A DNA stretch of 58,384 nt from assembly GCF_013141915.1 (NCBI RefSeq), contig NZ_SROX01000026.1, positions 1 through 58,384 of the forward strand, in the 5' to 3' direction. This document shows positions 47,553-55,136 of this stretch, piece after piece. Within the stretch, counting starts at the first letter, position 1, and every line of letters starts with the position of its first letter. Source of the DNA: Cupriavidus necator (GTDB lineage Bacteria > Pseudomonadota > Gammaproteobacteria > Burkholderiales > Burkholderiaceae). The notes under the pieces were generated by a model that saw nothing but the letters and a program-made list of their open reading frames with translations, was not told the origin of the DNA and searched no databases. The position numbers were made by a program, and so were the translations under genes.

Positions 47553-48953
47553 ATGCTCAACGAAGGCGATTGCCTGCGTCTGGGACACTTCTCAGATCTG
47601 CATTACTCGCCCGGCCATCTGGCCGAGGCGGACCGCTGCTTCGGCTTTGCGGTCGACGACGCGATTGCATCGCGCTGTCATGTGGGGGTGGTGTCGGGAG
47701 ATTCCACCGATCACCGCCTGGACGCGCACACGCCGGCCTTGTCGGCGTTGGCGCGCCGCATCCATCTGCTTTCGGCTCACATGCCCGTTTTGATGCTCCA
47801 AGGCACGTTCAGCCATGAACCGCAGGGCACGCTGGATCTGTTCCGCCTGATCGGGGCGCAGTATCCGGTCTACGTGGCAGACCGCATCCATCAGGTAGCG
47901 CTTTGCAACGGGCAGTTCGTACCGTCGGATGGGCCGGTCTTTTCCGGCGCTGAGATTGACGCGATCCTGGCGCAGCGTGGCATGCCCACCGTTGTGTTCA
48001 CCTGCGTGCCAACCGTCAACAAGGCGGTTCTCGCGGCCGCTGTGGGCGTCGTCCATGCAGCGACGGCGGTTGGCGACTATCTGGCCAACTACCTGGCCGC
48101 CGCCGGCGCCGTCAATCGGCAGTGGCGCTCGCAAGGTGTGCCAACGGTCGGTGTGTCGCATGGCACGGTCAATGGCTGCCAGACTGAGCATGGCGTGCCG
48201 ATGGCTGGCTTTGACCATGAGTTCACCATCGGCGCGCTCTTCGACGCGGAATGCGACGGGTTCATGCTCGGTCATATTCACCGTGCCCAGCAATGGGAAC
48301 GGGAGGGCAGGATAGTGGCCTATCCGGGCTCCATCGGGCGATTCCACTACGGCGAGATCGGCGAGAAGGGATATTTGCAATGGCAAGTGGCCGCCGGCCG
48401 CGCCAGTGCGTCGTTGGTGGCCACGCCGGCGCGCGAGACGGTGTGCGTGGACTTTGACGGCCCGCCGGACATGACGAAGCTGGCCGAGGTCGCTGCACAA
48501 GCGGCTGACAAGTTCGTGCGGGTGCGTTGGACCGTCAACGAAGAGCACCGTCAGCTGGTCGACCGCGATGCCATCCAGGCACTCTTCGCCCGCAGCGCTG
48601 AGCTCAAGATCGAGGCACGGGTTCTGCCGGCAGTGCGCAGCCGTGCTGAAGGCATCAGCCGTGCCGCGAGCCTGCCGGAAAAGCTGGCCCGGTGGGGTGA
48701 GCTGACTGGCGTGGACACGGGCCCGTTGTCGGACCGCCTGGCGATGCTGGAGACGCTCGATGCGCAATCGATCGCCGATGCGGTGCTGGCGCAGCTACGT
48801 GCTGTGCCGGCCGAGGCAACACAAGGTATCCATGAGGCCCCTATCGTTGTCGAAAGCAGTTCGGCTGATTCGCGAATCACCCAGACCCCTTCGCCGGAGC
48901 AATCCAGCATGGACTGGCTGACCGATGACCTGTTTGCGGAGCAATCCGCCTAA
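47553..48953 (+). CDS. SbcD-like metallophosphoesterase
   Basis: 466 residues. Metallophosphoesterase motifs: HFSDLHYSP (D-x-H), VGVVSGDSTDHR (GD), MLQGTFSHE at the GNHD position (Asn replaced by Thr, Asp by Ser), VPTVGVSHGT and GFMLGHIHRAQ (GHIHxA). As in SbcD/Mre11 it would supply the nuclease of an SbcCD complex that cleaves hairpin or end-bound DNA. The altered GNHD may change activity. The SbcC-like partner is encoded at 49619, separated by one small gene. Confidence 0.82.
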   Translation: MLNEGDCLRLGHFSDLHYSPGHLAEADRCFGFAVDDAIASRCHVGVVSGDSTDHRLDAHTPALSALARRIHLLSAHMPVLMLQGTFSHEPQGTLDLFRLIGAQYPVYVADRIHQVALCNGQFVPSDGPVFSGAEIDAILAQRGMPTVVFTCVPTVNKAVLAAAVGVVHAATAVGDYLANYLAAAGAVNRQWRSQGVPTVGVSHGTVNGCQTEHGVPMAGFDHEFTIGALFDAECDGFMLGHIHRAQQWEREGRIVAYPGSIGRFHYGEIGEKGYLQWQVAAGRASASLVATPARETVCVDFDGPPDMTKLAEVAAQAADKFVRVRWTVNEEHRQLVDRDAIQALFARSAELKIEARVLPAVRSRAEGISRAASLPEKLARWGELTGVDTGPLSDRLAMLETLDAQSIADAVLAQLRAVPAEATQGIHEAPIVVESSSADSRITQTPSPEQSSMDWLTDDLFAEQSA

Positions 48954-48980
48954 CCCCTAGAGCATGCGCAAGCCATGTTC

Positions 48981-49001
48981 CGACAGCCGCAAGGGCTGTC
49001 G
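48981..49001 (+). repeat. Hairpin before leader L11
   Basis: CGACAGCC (48981..48988), GCAAG, GGCTGTCG (48994..49001), followed by a T-containing stretch, 17 nt before the L11 stem. Confidence 0.5.
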
Positions 49002-49017
49002 AAACCCGGTTTCACCC

Positions 49018-49115
49018 GCGTCTTTGACGCATCGACCCAGCAGTATCCATTTTCTTCTTACCCTGGCGGGTGCTTCCCGTCAGGGGCGCGCTCCGCCCAT
49101 ACATTGGAGTGCAAG
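49018..49115 (+). promoter_or_regulatory. Hairpin leader (copy L11)
   Basis: GCGTC-TTT-GACGC (49018..49030) then ATCGACC; CCCTGGCGGG/CCCGTCAGGG; final stem GCGCTCC/GGAGTGC burying GGAG before ATG 49116. The second hairpin is weak. Confidence 0.7.
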
Positions 49116-49631
49116 ATGATCCTTTACCACGCCGGCCCTTCGTGGGTCCATGTCGCCGAGTCTGCCCTGACGCGCGCCGAACTGGCGAAGCGCCTATGTG
49201 ATCAACACGGCTTCACGCCGTGCATGTTGTACGAACCCTTCGGGCGCGATCGCGGAGCGGTGATCGCCAAACGCGGGCATATGCTGGTGATGACGATCGG
49301 CGCCGAGGGTGGTAACACCTGGTTCTCCGTCGCACCGTCCAAGGAGCTGCAAGACCTGATCTGGTCGTTCTCGAACGGCTTTGCCGGGCAGTGGAGCGCC
49401 CTGGAGCTGAAGGCCATTGCCGGTCTGGATGACTGGAAGGCGTTGCTCGAGATGGCCGCAAGCCAGTTCTCTGCCGCGGTGCGCTCTGTCGAGCGCGCCA
49501 TGGCTGGCCACCCGGAGGAGGACGTGCCGGATGTGCCTGAGCTGACCGTATTCGAGGGCGAACCGATGGAGGTGCCGGCTGATTACCTTCATTCCTTCAC
49601 CGGAGCGGAGGTTGTCGAATGCGCCCACTGA
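49116..49631 (+). CDS. Hypothetical protein between SbcD- and SbcC-like genes
   Basis: 171 residues (MILYHAGPSWVHVAESALTRAELAKRLCDQHGF...). Alpha/beta with a helical C-terminus and acidic tail. It overlaps the SbcC-like start by 13 nt, so the two are coupled, and it may modulate the nuclease complex. No family recognised. Its position between the two SbcCD subunits is unusual. Confidence 0.6.
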   Translation: MILYHAGPSWVHVAESALTRAELAKRLCDQHGFTPCMLYEPFGRDRGAVIAKRGHMLVMTIGAEGGNTWFSVAPSKELQDLIWSFSNGFAGQWSALELKAIAGLDDWKALLEMAASQFSAAVRSVERAMAGHPEEDVPDVPELTVFEGEPMEVPADYLHSFTGAEVVECAH

Positions 49632-51943
49632 AACTGACCCTCGCAGGTTTTCACGGCATCCGCGATGGCATGCATCGGGAAAGCGTGACGGTGGATCTGA
49701 CCGATCTGCCAGGCGGCCTGATTGCGATTGTTGGCCCGAATGGCGCCGGCAAGACGACGATCATGGACAATCTGCATCCCTATCCCATCATGCCAAGCCA
49801 CGCCAGCAAGATGTCGGCCGATGCATTCTCGTACTGGGACCACCTTTGCGCCCCGCGCGCCGAGAAGGACCTGGAGTGGGAGCACGGTGGCAAGGTGTAT
49901 CGATCAGCGTTCGCATTTCGCAACCCGGGCAAGAGCCGCAAGGCGGAGTACTACTTGTTCGAGAAGGATGCCGCCGGCGCCTGGAATCCCGTACAGCTGC
50001 CCGACGGCACCGTGTCCGATGGCAAGGCCGACACCTACGGCCGATGCCTCGACGCGGTGCTTGGCTCCGCCGAAGCCTTTTTTACCAGCGTCTTTTCCGC
50101 CCAGAACCGTCGCCCCTTGGCCAGCTACCAGCCGACCGAGATCAAGCGGCTGCTGGCGGAATTGCTTGGCATCGACCACCTGCGCGAGTTGTCGGCGAAG
50201 GCTGGCGATGTGGCGAAGGCATTGAGCCGGTCGCTCGATACGCTGCAGCGGGAATTGCTTGTGCTGTCGGGCAAGCGTGACACCGCGGTGGCGATGACTG
50301 GTGAGATTCGCGAGATTGACCAGGCGCTCGAATCGGCGCGAGTCCTGCGCGCGGAGCAGTTGAGCCGCGGCAGCAAGCTGGAGCAGGAGCGTGCGACGCT
50401 CGCGGCCAAGCAGGCGGCCTCAGCCGGTACCGAGGCCCGATTGCGTGAGTTGCATCAGCGCAAGCGGGAGTTAGGGGCACGTGGTCAGCAGCTGGCTGCG
50501 GATGAGCGTGCGGCAGCCGCCAAGGCAGCGATGCGCCGCCGGGAACTTGAACAGGCCGCGGCCGCCCACCAGGCGACCGTTGCCAAATCCGAGGCGATTA
50601 CCGAAGCGGCTGCACAACGCGACGCTGTCCAGATGGCCCTTGGCCAGCGGCAAGCGCAACTTGCCGACAGGCAGCGAGAACTTGCCGAGGTGGAGGCCGT
50701 GGCAACGCGGCACGCGACACTGGCAGCAGAGCTTCGCGAGATGGAACAGCGGGGCTCGGTGGCAGCGCAGCTGGCCCGCACGCTCAAGGCCCAGACCGAC
50801 GTGATGGACACGGTGCCTTGCACCGGGCATTCGATGCACAGCCAATGCCCGTTGCTAGCCCAGGCCCGCGAGGCAAAGGGACAGTATGCGGAACAGGCTG
50901 TCGTCGTAACGAAGCTGCGCACCAGCTACAGGGAGAAGCAGGAAGCCCTGAAGCCCATGGAAGTGAGCGTACAGCGTTTGCCCGCGGCTCGGGAGGCGGT
51001 GGCGGTCCTGCAGCGCGATATCACGCGGGACAACCAGGAACTGCAGCGTTTGACCGCTCTGGCGGCTCAGCGACCATTGCTCGACACTGCCGCGGCCGCG
51101 CTCAAGAGCGCTCGCAGCGACATGGCTGTGCTGGCGAAGGAGGAGACTGAACGGAACAGCCGGCACGCCCGGGACGTCCAAGACGTTGAATCTCAACTGG
51201 GCGCGGTGCAGCGGGAGGTGGATGCGCTGGCCATCACGGACGTGACGGCATTGATTGCGGACCTGGATCGCAGTATTGTGGGGGTGCGTGAGGCGGTAAG
51301 TGCAGCCGACGGCAGGATCGAAACGCTGATCCGCCGACAAAGCGCGCTGGCCACCGATCGTGACCGCATCGAACGCGAGCTCGCCGGTCTGCCCGCTCTT
51401 GAAGCGCAGGTTCAGCGCCTGTCCGACGAGATCGCGCAGTGGAAGCTGCTCGGCAAGGGCCTTGGCAACGACGGCTTGATCGCGTTGTCGATCGACGACG
51501 CGGGACCAGTCATTACCGGCATCGTCAATGATCTGCTGCTCGCCTGCTATGGGCCGCGATTCACCATCGCGATCCAGACCCAGACGACACTTGCCAGTGG
51601 CGAAGCTCGGGAGAGCTTTTCCATCGCTGTGCTGGATGCTGAAAACGATAGCTCGAAGGAATTCAGCGTAATCAGTGGGGGCCAGAAGGTGTGGATTAAC
51701 GAATGCCTCACGCGCGGCATTGCACTCTACCGGGCGCAGCACGCGCAGCATGCCTTCCAGACGCTGTTCACCGACGAGGCGGACGGGCCGTTGGATCCGG
51801 AGCGCAAGCGTGCCTTCATGAAGATGAAGCGCGAGGTGCTGCGGGTCGGCGGCTATGAGCGGGAATTTTTCATCTCCCAGACGCCGGAGCTCGTTGACGA
51901 CGCCGACGGCGTCATCGATGTCGTGGCCCTGGCCGCGCAGTAG
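49619..51943 (+). CDS. SbcC/Rad50-like ATPase
   Basis: 774 residues. Walker A IVGPNGAGKTT (about 38..48), long coiled coils, a central hook with PCTGHSMHSQCPLL (two Cys at nine-residue spacing, not the usual CxxC), then a coiled coil back to the ABC signature ISGGQ (VISGGQKVWI) and Walker B TLFTDEADGPLDPER. Shorter than chromosomal SbcC (about 1050). It forms with the SbcD-like protein a DNA end/hairpin processing machine; on mobile elements it may protect or trim replication intermediates, or act in defence. Confidence 0.85.
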   Translation: MRPLKLTLAGFHGIRDGMHRESVTVDLTDLPGGLIAIVGPNGAGKTTIMDNLHPYPIMPSHASKMSADAFSYWDHLCAPRAEKDLEWEHGGKVYRSAFAFRNPGKSRKAEYYLFEKDAAGAWNPVQLPDGTVSDGKADTYGRCLDAVLGSAEAFFTSVFSAQNRRPLASYQPTEIKRLLAELLGIDHLRELSAKAGDVAKALSRSLDTLQRELLVLSGKRDTAVAMTGEIREIDQALESARVLRAEQLSRGSKLEQERATLAAKQAASAGTEARLRELHQRKRELGARGQQLAADERAAAAKAAMRRRELEQAAAAHQATVAKSEAITEAAAQRDAVQMALGQRQAQLADRQRELAEVEAVATRHATLAAELREMEQRGSVAAQLARTLKAQTDVMDTVPCTGHSMHSQCPLLAQAREAKGQYAEQAVVVTKLRTSYREKQEALKPMEVSVQRLPAAREAVAVLQRDITRDNQELQRLTALAAQRPLLDTAAAALKSARSDMAVLAKEETERNSRHARDVQDVESQLGAVQREVDALAITDVTALIADLDRSIVGVREAVSAADGRIETLIRRQSALATDRDRIERELAGLPALEAQVQRLSDEIAQWKLLGKGLGNDGLIALSIDDAGPVITGIVNDLLLACYGPRFTIAIQTQTTLASGEARESFSIAVLDAENDSSKEFSVISGGQKVWINECLTRGIALYRAQHAQHAFQTLFTDEADGPLDPERKRAFMKMKREVLRVGGYEREFFISQTPELVDDADGVIDVVALAAQ

Positions 51944-51970
51944 TTGCACACACGCCTAAGCCTTGCCCAC

Positions 51971-52004
51971 GCCCGCTTCCCCGAAAGGGGAGCGGGCATT
52001 TTTC
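51971..52004 (+). terminator. Intrinsic terminator
   Basis: GCCCGCTTCCCC (51971..51982), GAAA tetraloop, GGGGAGCGGGC (51987..51997), then a T run. Strong. Confidence 0.88.
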
Positions 52005-52006
52005 TT

Positions 52007-52035
52007 TTGAACCAACAGAAATTGGGCGCTAGAAT
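52007..52035 (+). promoter_or_regulatory. Sigma70-type promoter of leader L12
   Basis: TTGAAC (52007..52012), 17 bp, TAGAAT (52030..52035); leader stem begins 13 nt downstream. Best consensus among the leader promoters. Confidence 0.75.
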
Positions 52036-52048
52036 GGCCGTGCTTACC

Positions 52049-52155
52049 GCGTCTTCGACGCATCGACCTTGCTGGCCTTGCCAGCACAGCTTTCTCTTTT
52101 ACCCATAGGGGCCTTGTCCCTATGGGCAAGGCTTCCGTCTCACAGGAGTCTTGCC
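52049..52155 (+). promoter_or_regulatory. Hairpin leader (copy L12)
   Basis: GCGTC-TTC-GACGC (52049..52061) then ATCGACC; TGCTGG/CCAGCA; CCCATAGGG/CCCTATGGG; final 11-bp stem GGCAAGGCTTC/GGAGTCTTGCC covering the ribosome site, ATG 52156. Confidence 0.8.
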
Positions 52156-52386
52156 ATGGTGATTCAGTCTCGCACGTCTGCCGGTGCGGTTCTCGCGATC
52201 GTTGCCGTGTTGTTCGTCGCGCTCTTCTTTGTTGTTACTGCTCCGGATGCAGGTCTGCTGCGGCTTCAGCTTTTCGGCTGTGGTCTGGCGATTGCGCTGA
52301 TCGGTATGCTGTGGTTCGCGTCGCGTGTGCGCAAGCTTCGCAGGACCCGCAGCGTGATGAAGCTGGTCCGTCCGGCCTGGCTCTGA
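52156..52386 (+). CDS. Small two-helix membrane protein, relative of 21407..21616
   Basis: 76 residues (MVIQSRTSAGAVLAIVAVLFVALFFVVTAPDAGLLRLQLFGCGLAIALIGMLWFASRVRKLRR...). Two membrane helices with a short polar link, then a basic cytosolic tail. Shares the SRTS start and FFVVT-x-x-D turn with the 69-aa protein after leader L4, so a duplicated small protein family follows these leaders. Confidence 0.65.
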   Translation: MVIQSRTSAGAVLAIVAVLFVALFFVVTAPDAGLLRLQLFGCGLAIALIGMLWFASRVRKLRRTRSVMKLVRPAWL

Positions 52387-52406
52387 GCGGTACCGCCCCA
52401 TTCATC

Positions 52407-52431
52407 GCCCTCTTCGGAGGGCATTTCTTTT
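52407..52431 (+). terminator. Short hairpin with T run
   Basis: GCCCTC (52407..52412), loop, GAGGGC (52417..52422), then TTTCTTTTTTT. Between two genes of the same operon. Confidence 0.6.
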
Positions 52432-52447
52432 TTTGGTTCCGTAGACG

Positions 52448-52747
52448 ATGGAAAAGATCATGATCCCGGCGGCCGAAGCTGCCAAGCTGCTACCACGCGG
52501 CAAGAAGGTGCACACGTTCATCCGCGTGATGGCCTGGATGGGCGCTGATGTCGCGCGCGAGAAGGTGTTGGCTGCCTTCGAGACCGCAAAGGAGGTGGAA
52601 GTCTCGCAAGACGCCGCCTGTTTGCAGCACCAGCTTGCCGTCATGATGGACGGCGTGCGAACGTACATCGACACCAACCAGAAGGCCCTGCACAAGCGGT
52701 GCCCGCAACTGGGTGCAGCCGGGAGGGCGAATGGACTTGATCGTTAG
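52448..52747 (+). CDS. Hypothetical protein, 99 aa
   Basis: MEKIMIPAAEAAKLLPRGKKVHTFIRVMAWMGADVAREKVLAAF..., helical, soluble, no recognised motif. It overlaps the next gene by 17 nt in a different frame, so coupled. Confidence 0.5.
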   Translation: MEKIMIPAAEAAKLLPRGKKVHTFIRVMAWMGADVAREKVLAAFETAKEVEVSQDAACLQHQLAVMMDGVRTYIDTNQKALHKRCPQLGAAGRANGLDR

Positions 52748-52931
52748 CATTTCGCTGCACGCGCCGGAATTCCGCGGCGCCGGTGGTCCCGCCGAGGCGG
52801 CACGCCGGCTTCGTCAAATCGCCGACGAGCTCGAGACCAATGTCGCGGACTTTGCGACGTGCCCGGAAGGGCAGCGCATTGCCGGATCGCAGGACGACTG
52901 CAGCCGCGTGGCGTATCTCGTCGATCTCTGA
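52731..52931 (+). CDS. Hypothetical protein, 66 aa
   Basis: ATG 52731 (GGGAGGG ribosome site). MDLIVSISLHAPEFRGAGGPAEAARRLRQIADELETNVADFATC..., alpha/beta. Hairpins CCCATGGGG/CCCCGTTGGG and GTGTCCC/GGGACAC follow before the DndC-like start. No family recognised. Confidence 0.5.
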   Translation: MDLIVSISLHAPEFRGAGGPAEAARRLRQIADELETNVADFATCPEGQRIAGSQDDCSRVAYLVDL

Positions 52932-53001
52932 GCCGGACTTTCTACCAACCCATGGGGGCACAGCCCCCGTTGGGGCCGTGTCCCATTCCCGAAGGGACAC
53001 G

Positions 53002-54768
53002 ATGCAAACAATTTCACTTTTTCCCGCCGGCGCGCTCGATTCCATCGAGGACCGGGCGGACGAAGCCATCCAGGCCATCCGGCGACTGCTCGAGGCTGGT
53101 CATCCGCTGGTGATCGCATACAGCGGCGGCAAGGACAGCAGCATGGTTGCAGCGCTCGCGCTGCATGCCGCTGTCGAGCACCGCGCCGCCGGCGGCAAGC
53201 CGTTGGTGGTGGTCACCACCGGCGATACGCTGGTGGAATCGCCAGAGGTGGCAGAGCACTACCGCAATGAACTGGGCCGGATGCGCAAATTCGGTGCCCG
53301 GCATGGCGTTCGCATCATCACCCGCATTGTCGAACCGGCGATGGCCGCCACTTTCCAGGTGAAGGTGTTGTCCGGCCGGGCCTTGCCGAGCTTCCCCGGA
53401 ACCCATGGCGACTGCAGCAGCGACCTGAAGATCCTCCCGCAACGCGCGTTCCGGCGAAGCCTCTTTCGCTCCCTGGTTGAGGAAGGCTTCGCGGAGCCGG
53501 TAACGCTGCTTGGGACCCGGTATGGGGAAAGTACCCGCCGCAACCTGGCCATGCGGCAGCGTGGCGAGTCGGCGATTCAGCCGGCGCGCAATCAGGACGG
53601 AGACCTGGTGCTGAGCCCGGTCTGTCACTGGCAGGACGACGATATCTGGGAAGGCATCGCACTGTATGGAAGCGGAGGACGTCCCAGCTACTCGGATTTC
53701 GAGGACATGCGGCGCATCTACGCCCACGCCGTTGGAACGTCCTGCGCCGTTGTGGCCGACGCGATCCTCGAGGGCGCTGGTTCGCGGCGGCAAGGTAAAT
53801 GCGGCGCGCGCCTCGGGTGCCACGTCTGCCAGATGGCCGAGGACAAGAGCCTGGCCAACATGGTCGAGTACGACGCGCGCTACGCCTATGCGGCAGGCCT
53901 TCAGCGGCTCAATCGGTTCATTCGCCATACCCGGTTCGACTGGAAGCGGCGGCACTGGGTAGGGCGCACGATTCGCGGCGGCTTCATCAAGATCCAACCC
54001 GATACCTACCACCCCGCCATGCTGCGCGAGCTGGTCCGGTACATGTTGCAGCTGGACTATGACGAGCAGTGCCGCGCTGAACGGGCAGGAGAGCGTCCGA
54101 AGTTCGAGCTGCTGCCGCTTGACCTGCTGATCGCGGTCGACGCGCTGCAGTCCCTCAATGGGCTCGCCAGACCCTTCGCGGTCTGGGCGGACTGGCGCGA
54201 CATTCGTCTGCGGGGCCTCCGGTACGACATTCCCGAGGTGCCTCAGGTGCCGCAGACCGCCGTGCCGGCGGCGCGCTTCCTGCATGTGGGGAAGGAATGG
54301 GACGATACCGCGGCGCCGGCGGAATGGTCGGGCCTGCGAGATCCTTACCTGGAGAGCTTCACGGCCGACGCCGCCTGCGGTCCTGCCCTGCAGGCGACAA
54401 CCAATGGTCGCGTGGTCTGGGCCTTGCCCACTGCCCAACAGTTCTCCGTCGACGCGGAGGCGGCGTTGCTGATTGCCGAGTTCGAGCTTGATCGGCTGCT
54501 GGACGTCCATGACGCCGGCATCGCGCCGGGCCAGGTCACTGCAGGCTACCGCTGGTATGCTCAGTATGGGTGTCTCACGCTGTCACATTCGCAGAGGGCC
54601 GAGCATGACGAGATCGCCCGCCGCACCGCGTACAAGGATCGACTGAGCCTCACGCTGGAATACGACGTCGACGCACTATGCGCGCGCGCCGTGCCCTTCG
54701 AAAGCCTGCCGCCCGAAGGCCGGATGGCCTGGCAGCAGGCCGCCACACCGCAACCGTCGCTGTTCTGA
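53002..54768 (+). CDS. DndC-like PAPS-reductase-family protein
   Basis: 588 residues from ATG 53002 in a terminal GTGTCCC/GGGACAC stem. ATP-pyrophosphatase P-loop YSGGKDSSM (about 40..48), then LLGTRYGESTRRNLAMR, CCP-like Cys positions (GDCSSDLK; CGARLGCHVCQ) that could bind an iron-sulfur cluster, as in DndC and PAPS reductases. DndC activates sulfur for DNA phosphorothioation together with DndA, B, D, E; none of these is in the window. The long C-terminal half is unassigned. It may be an orphan sulfur-transfer or DNA-modification enzyme. Confidence 0.75.
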   Translation: MQTISLFPAGALDSIEDRADEAIQAIRRLLEAGHPLVIAYSGGKDSSMVAALALHAAVEHRAAGGKPLVVVTTGDTLVESPEVAEHYRNELGRMRKFGARHGVRIITRIVEPAMAATFQVKVLSGRALPSFPGTHGDCSSDLKILPQRAFRRSLFRSLVEEGFAEPVTLLGTRYGESTRRNLAMRQRGESAIQPARNQDGDLVLSPVCHWQDDDIWEGIALYGSGGRPSYSDFEDMRRIYAHAVGTSCAVVADAILEGAGSRRQGKCGARLGCHVCQMAEDKSLANMVEYDARYAYAAGLQRLNRFIRHTRFDWKRRHWVGRTIRGGFIKIQPDTYHPAMLRELVRYMLQLDYDEQCRAERAGERPKFELLPLDLLIAVDALQSLNGLARPFAVWADWRDIRLRGLRYDIPEVPQVPQTAVPAARFLHVGKEWDDTAAPAEWSGLRDPYLESFTADAACGPALQATTNGRVVWALPTAQQFSVDAEAALLIAEFELDRLLDVHDAGIAPGQVTAGYRWYAQYGCLTLSHSQRAEHDEIARRTAYKDRLSLTLEYDVDALCARAVPFESLPPEGRMAWQQAATPQPSLF

Positions 54769-54786
54769 TGTGTTGCATACAAAAAA

Positions 54787-54819
54787 GCCCCGAAGTCTCA
54801 CGATTTCGGGGCTTTTTTT
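54787..54819. terminator. Bidirectional intrinsic terminator
   Basis: GCCCCGAA (54787..54794) pairs with TTCGGGGC (54805..54812), flanked by A6 on one side and T7 on the other, between convergent operons. Confidence 0.85.
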
Positions 54820-54887
54820 GTTTCGCGTTCTGCTGCGCACCGGCGAAGAATAGCAAAAGCGGCCACGCATGCAAGCGGATTTTTGCC

Positions 54888-55136
54888 TCAACCCGTCTTC
54901 GAACGCGCGGCGCGGCGGATGCGCGCAGCCGCGGCCCGCGGGCTGTCTGCCACCTGGCTCCAATCGTGATGCCACCAGGAGATGACGGCTGACGCCGACG
55001 CGGCATCCTTGGCGCTCACGACCATATTGACCTCGTCGGCGACGGCTGCCCACCACGCCTCGCCTTCGTGGTCGCTTGCTCTGGGGTCGATCGCGCGTCG
55101 ATAGATGGCTTTGGCAGTTTCCAGCGGGATGATCAT
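54888..55136 (-). CDS. Hypothetical protein, 82 aa
   Basis: MIIPLETAKAIYRRAIDPRASDHEGEAWWAAVADEVNMVVSAKDAASASAVISWWHHDW..., soluble, helical with a basic C-terminal tail. Its ATG overlaps the stop of the degenerate recombinase gene (ATGA), so they are coupled. No family recognised. Confidence 0.55.
   Translation of the reverse strand: MIIPLETAKAIYRRAIDPRASDHEGEAWWAAVADEVNMVVSAKDAASASAVISWWHHDWSQVADSPRAAAARIRRAARSKTG

Noticed and set aside
46200..48767. Long open frames on the minus strand opposite the Gp3-like and SbcD-like genes
   Set aside because: They mirror the high-GC coding strand, lack ribosome sites and motifs, and lie entirely within better supported genes; the same applies to long frames opposite the DndC-like gene (53014..54510) and the ParB/E genes (28262..29431).
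53002..54768. Complete Dnd phosphorothioation operon
   Set aside because: Only a DndC-like protein is seen; DndA, B, D and E are not in the neighbourhood.
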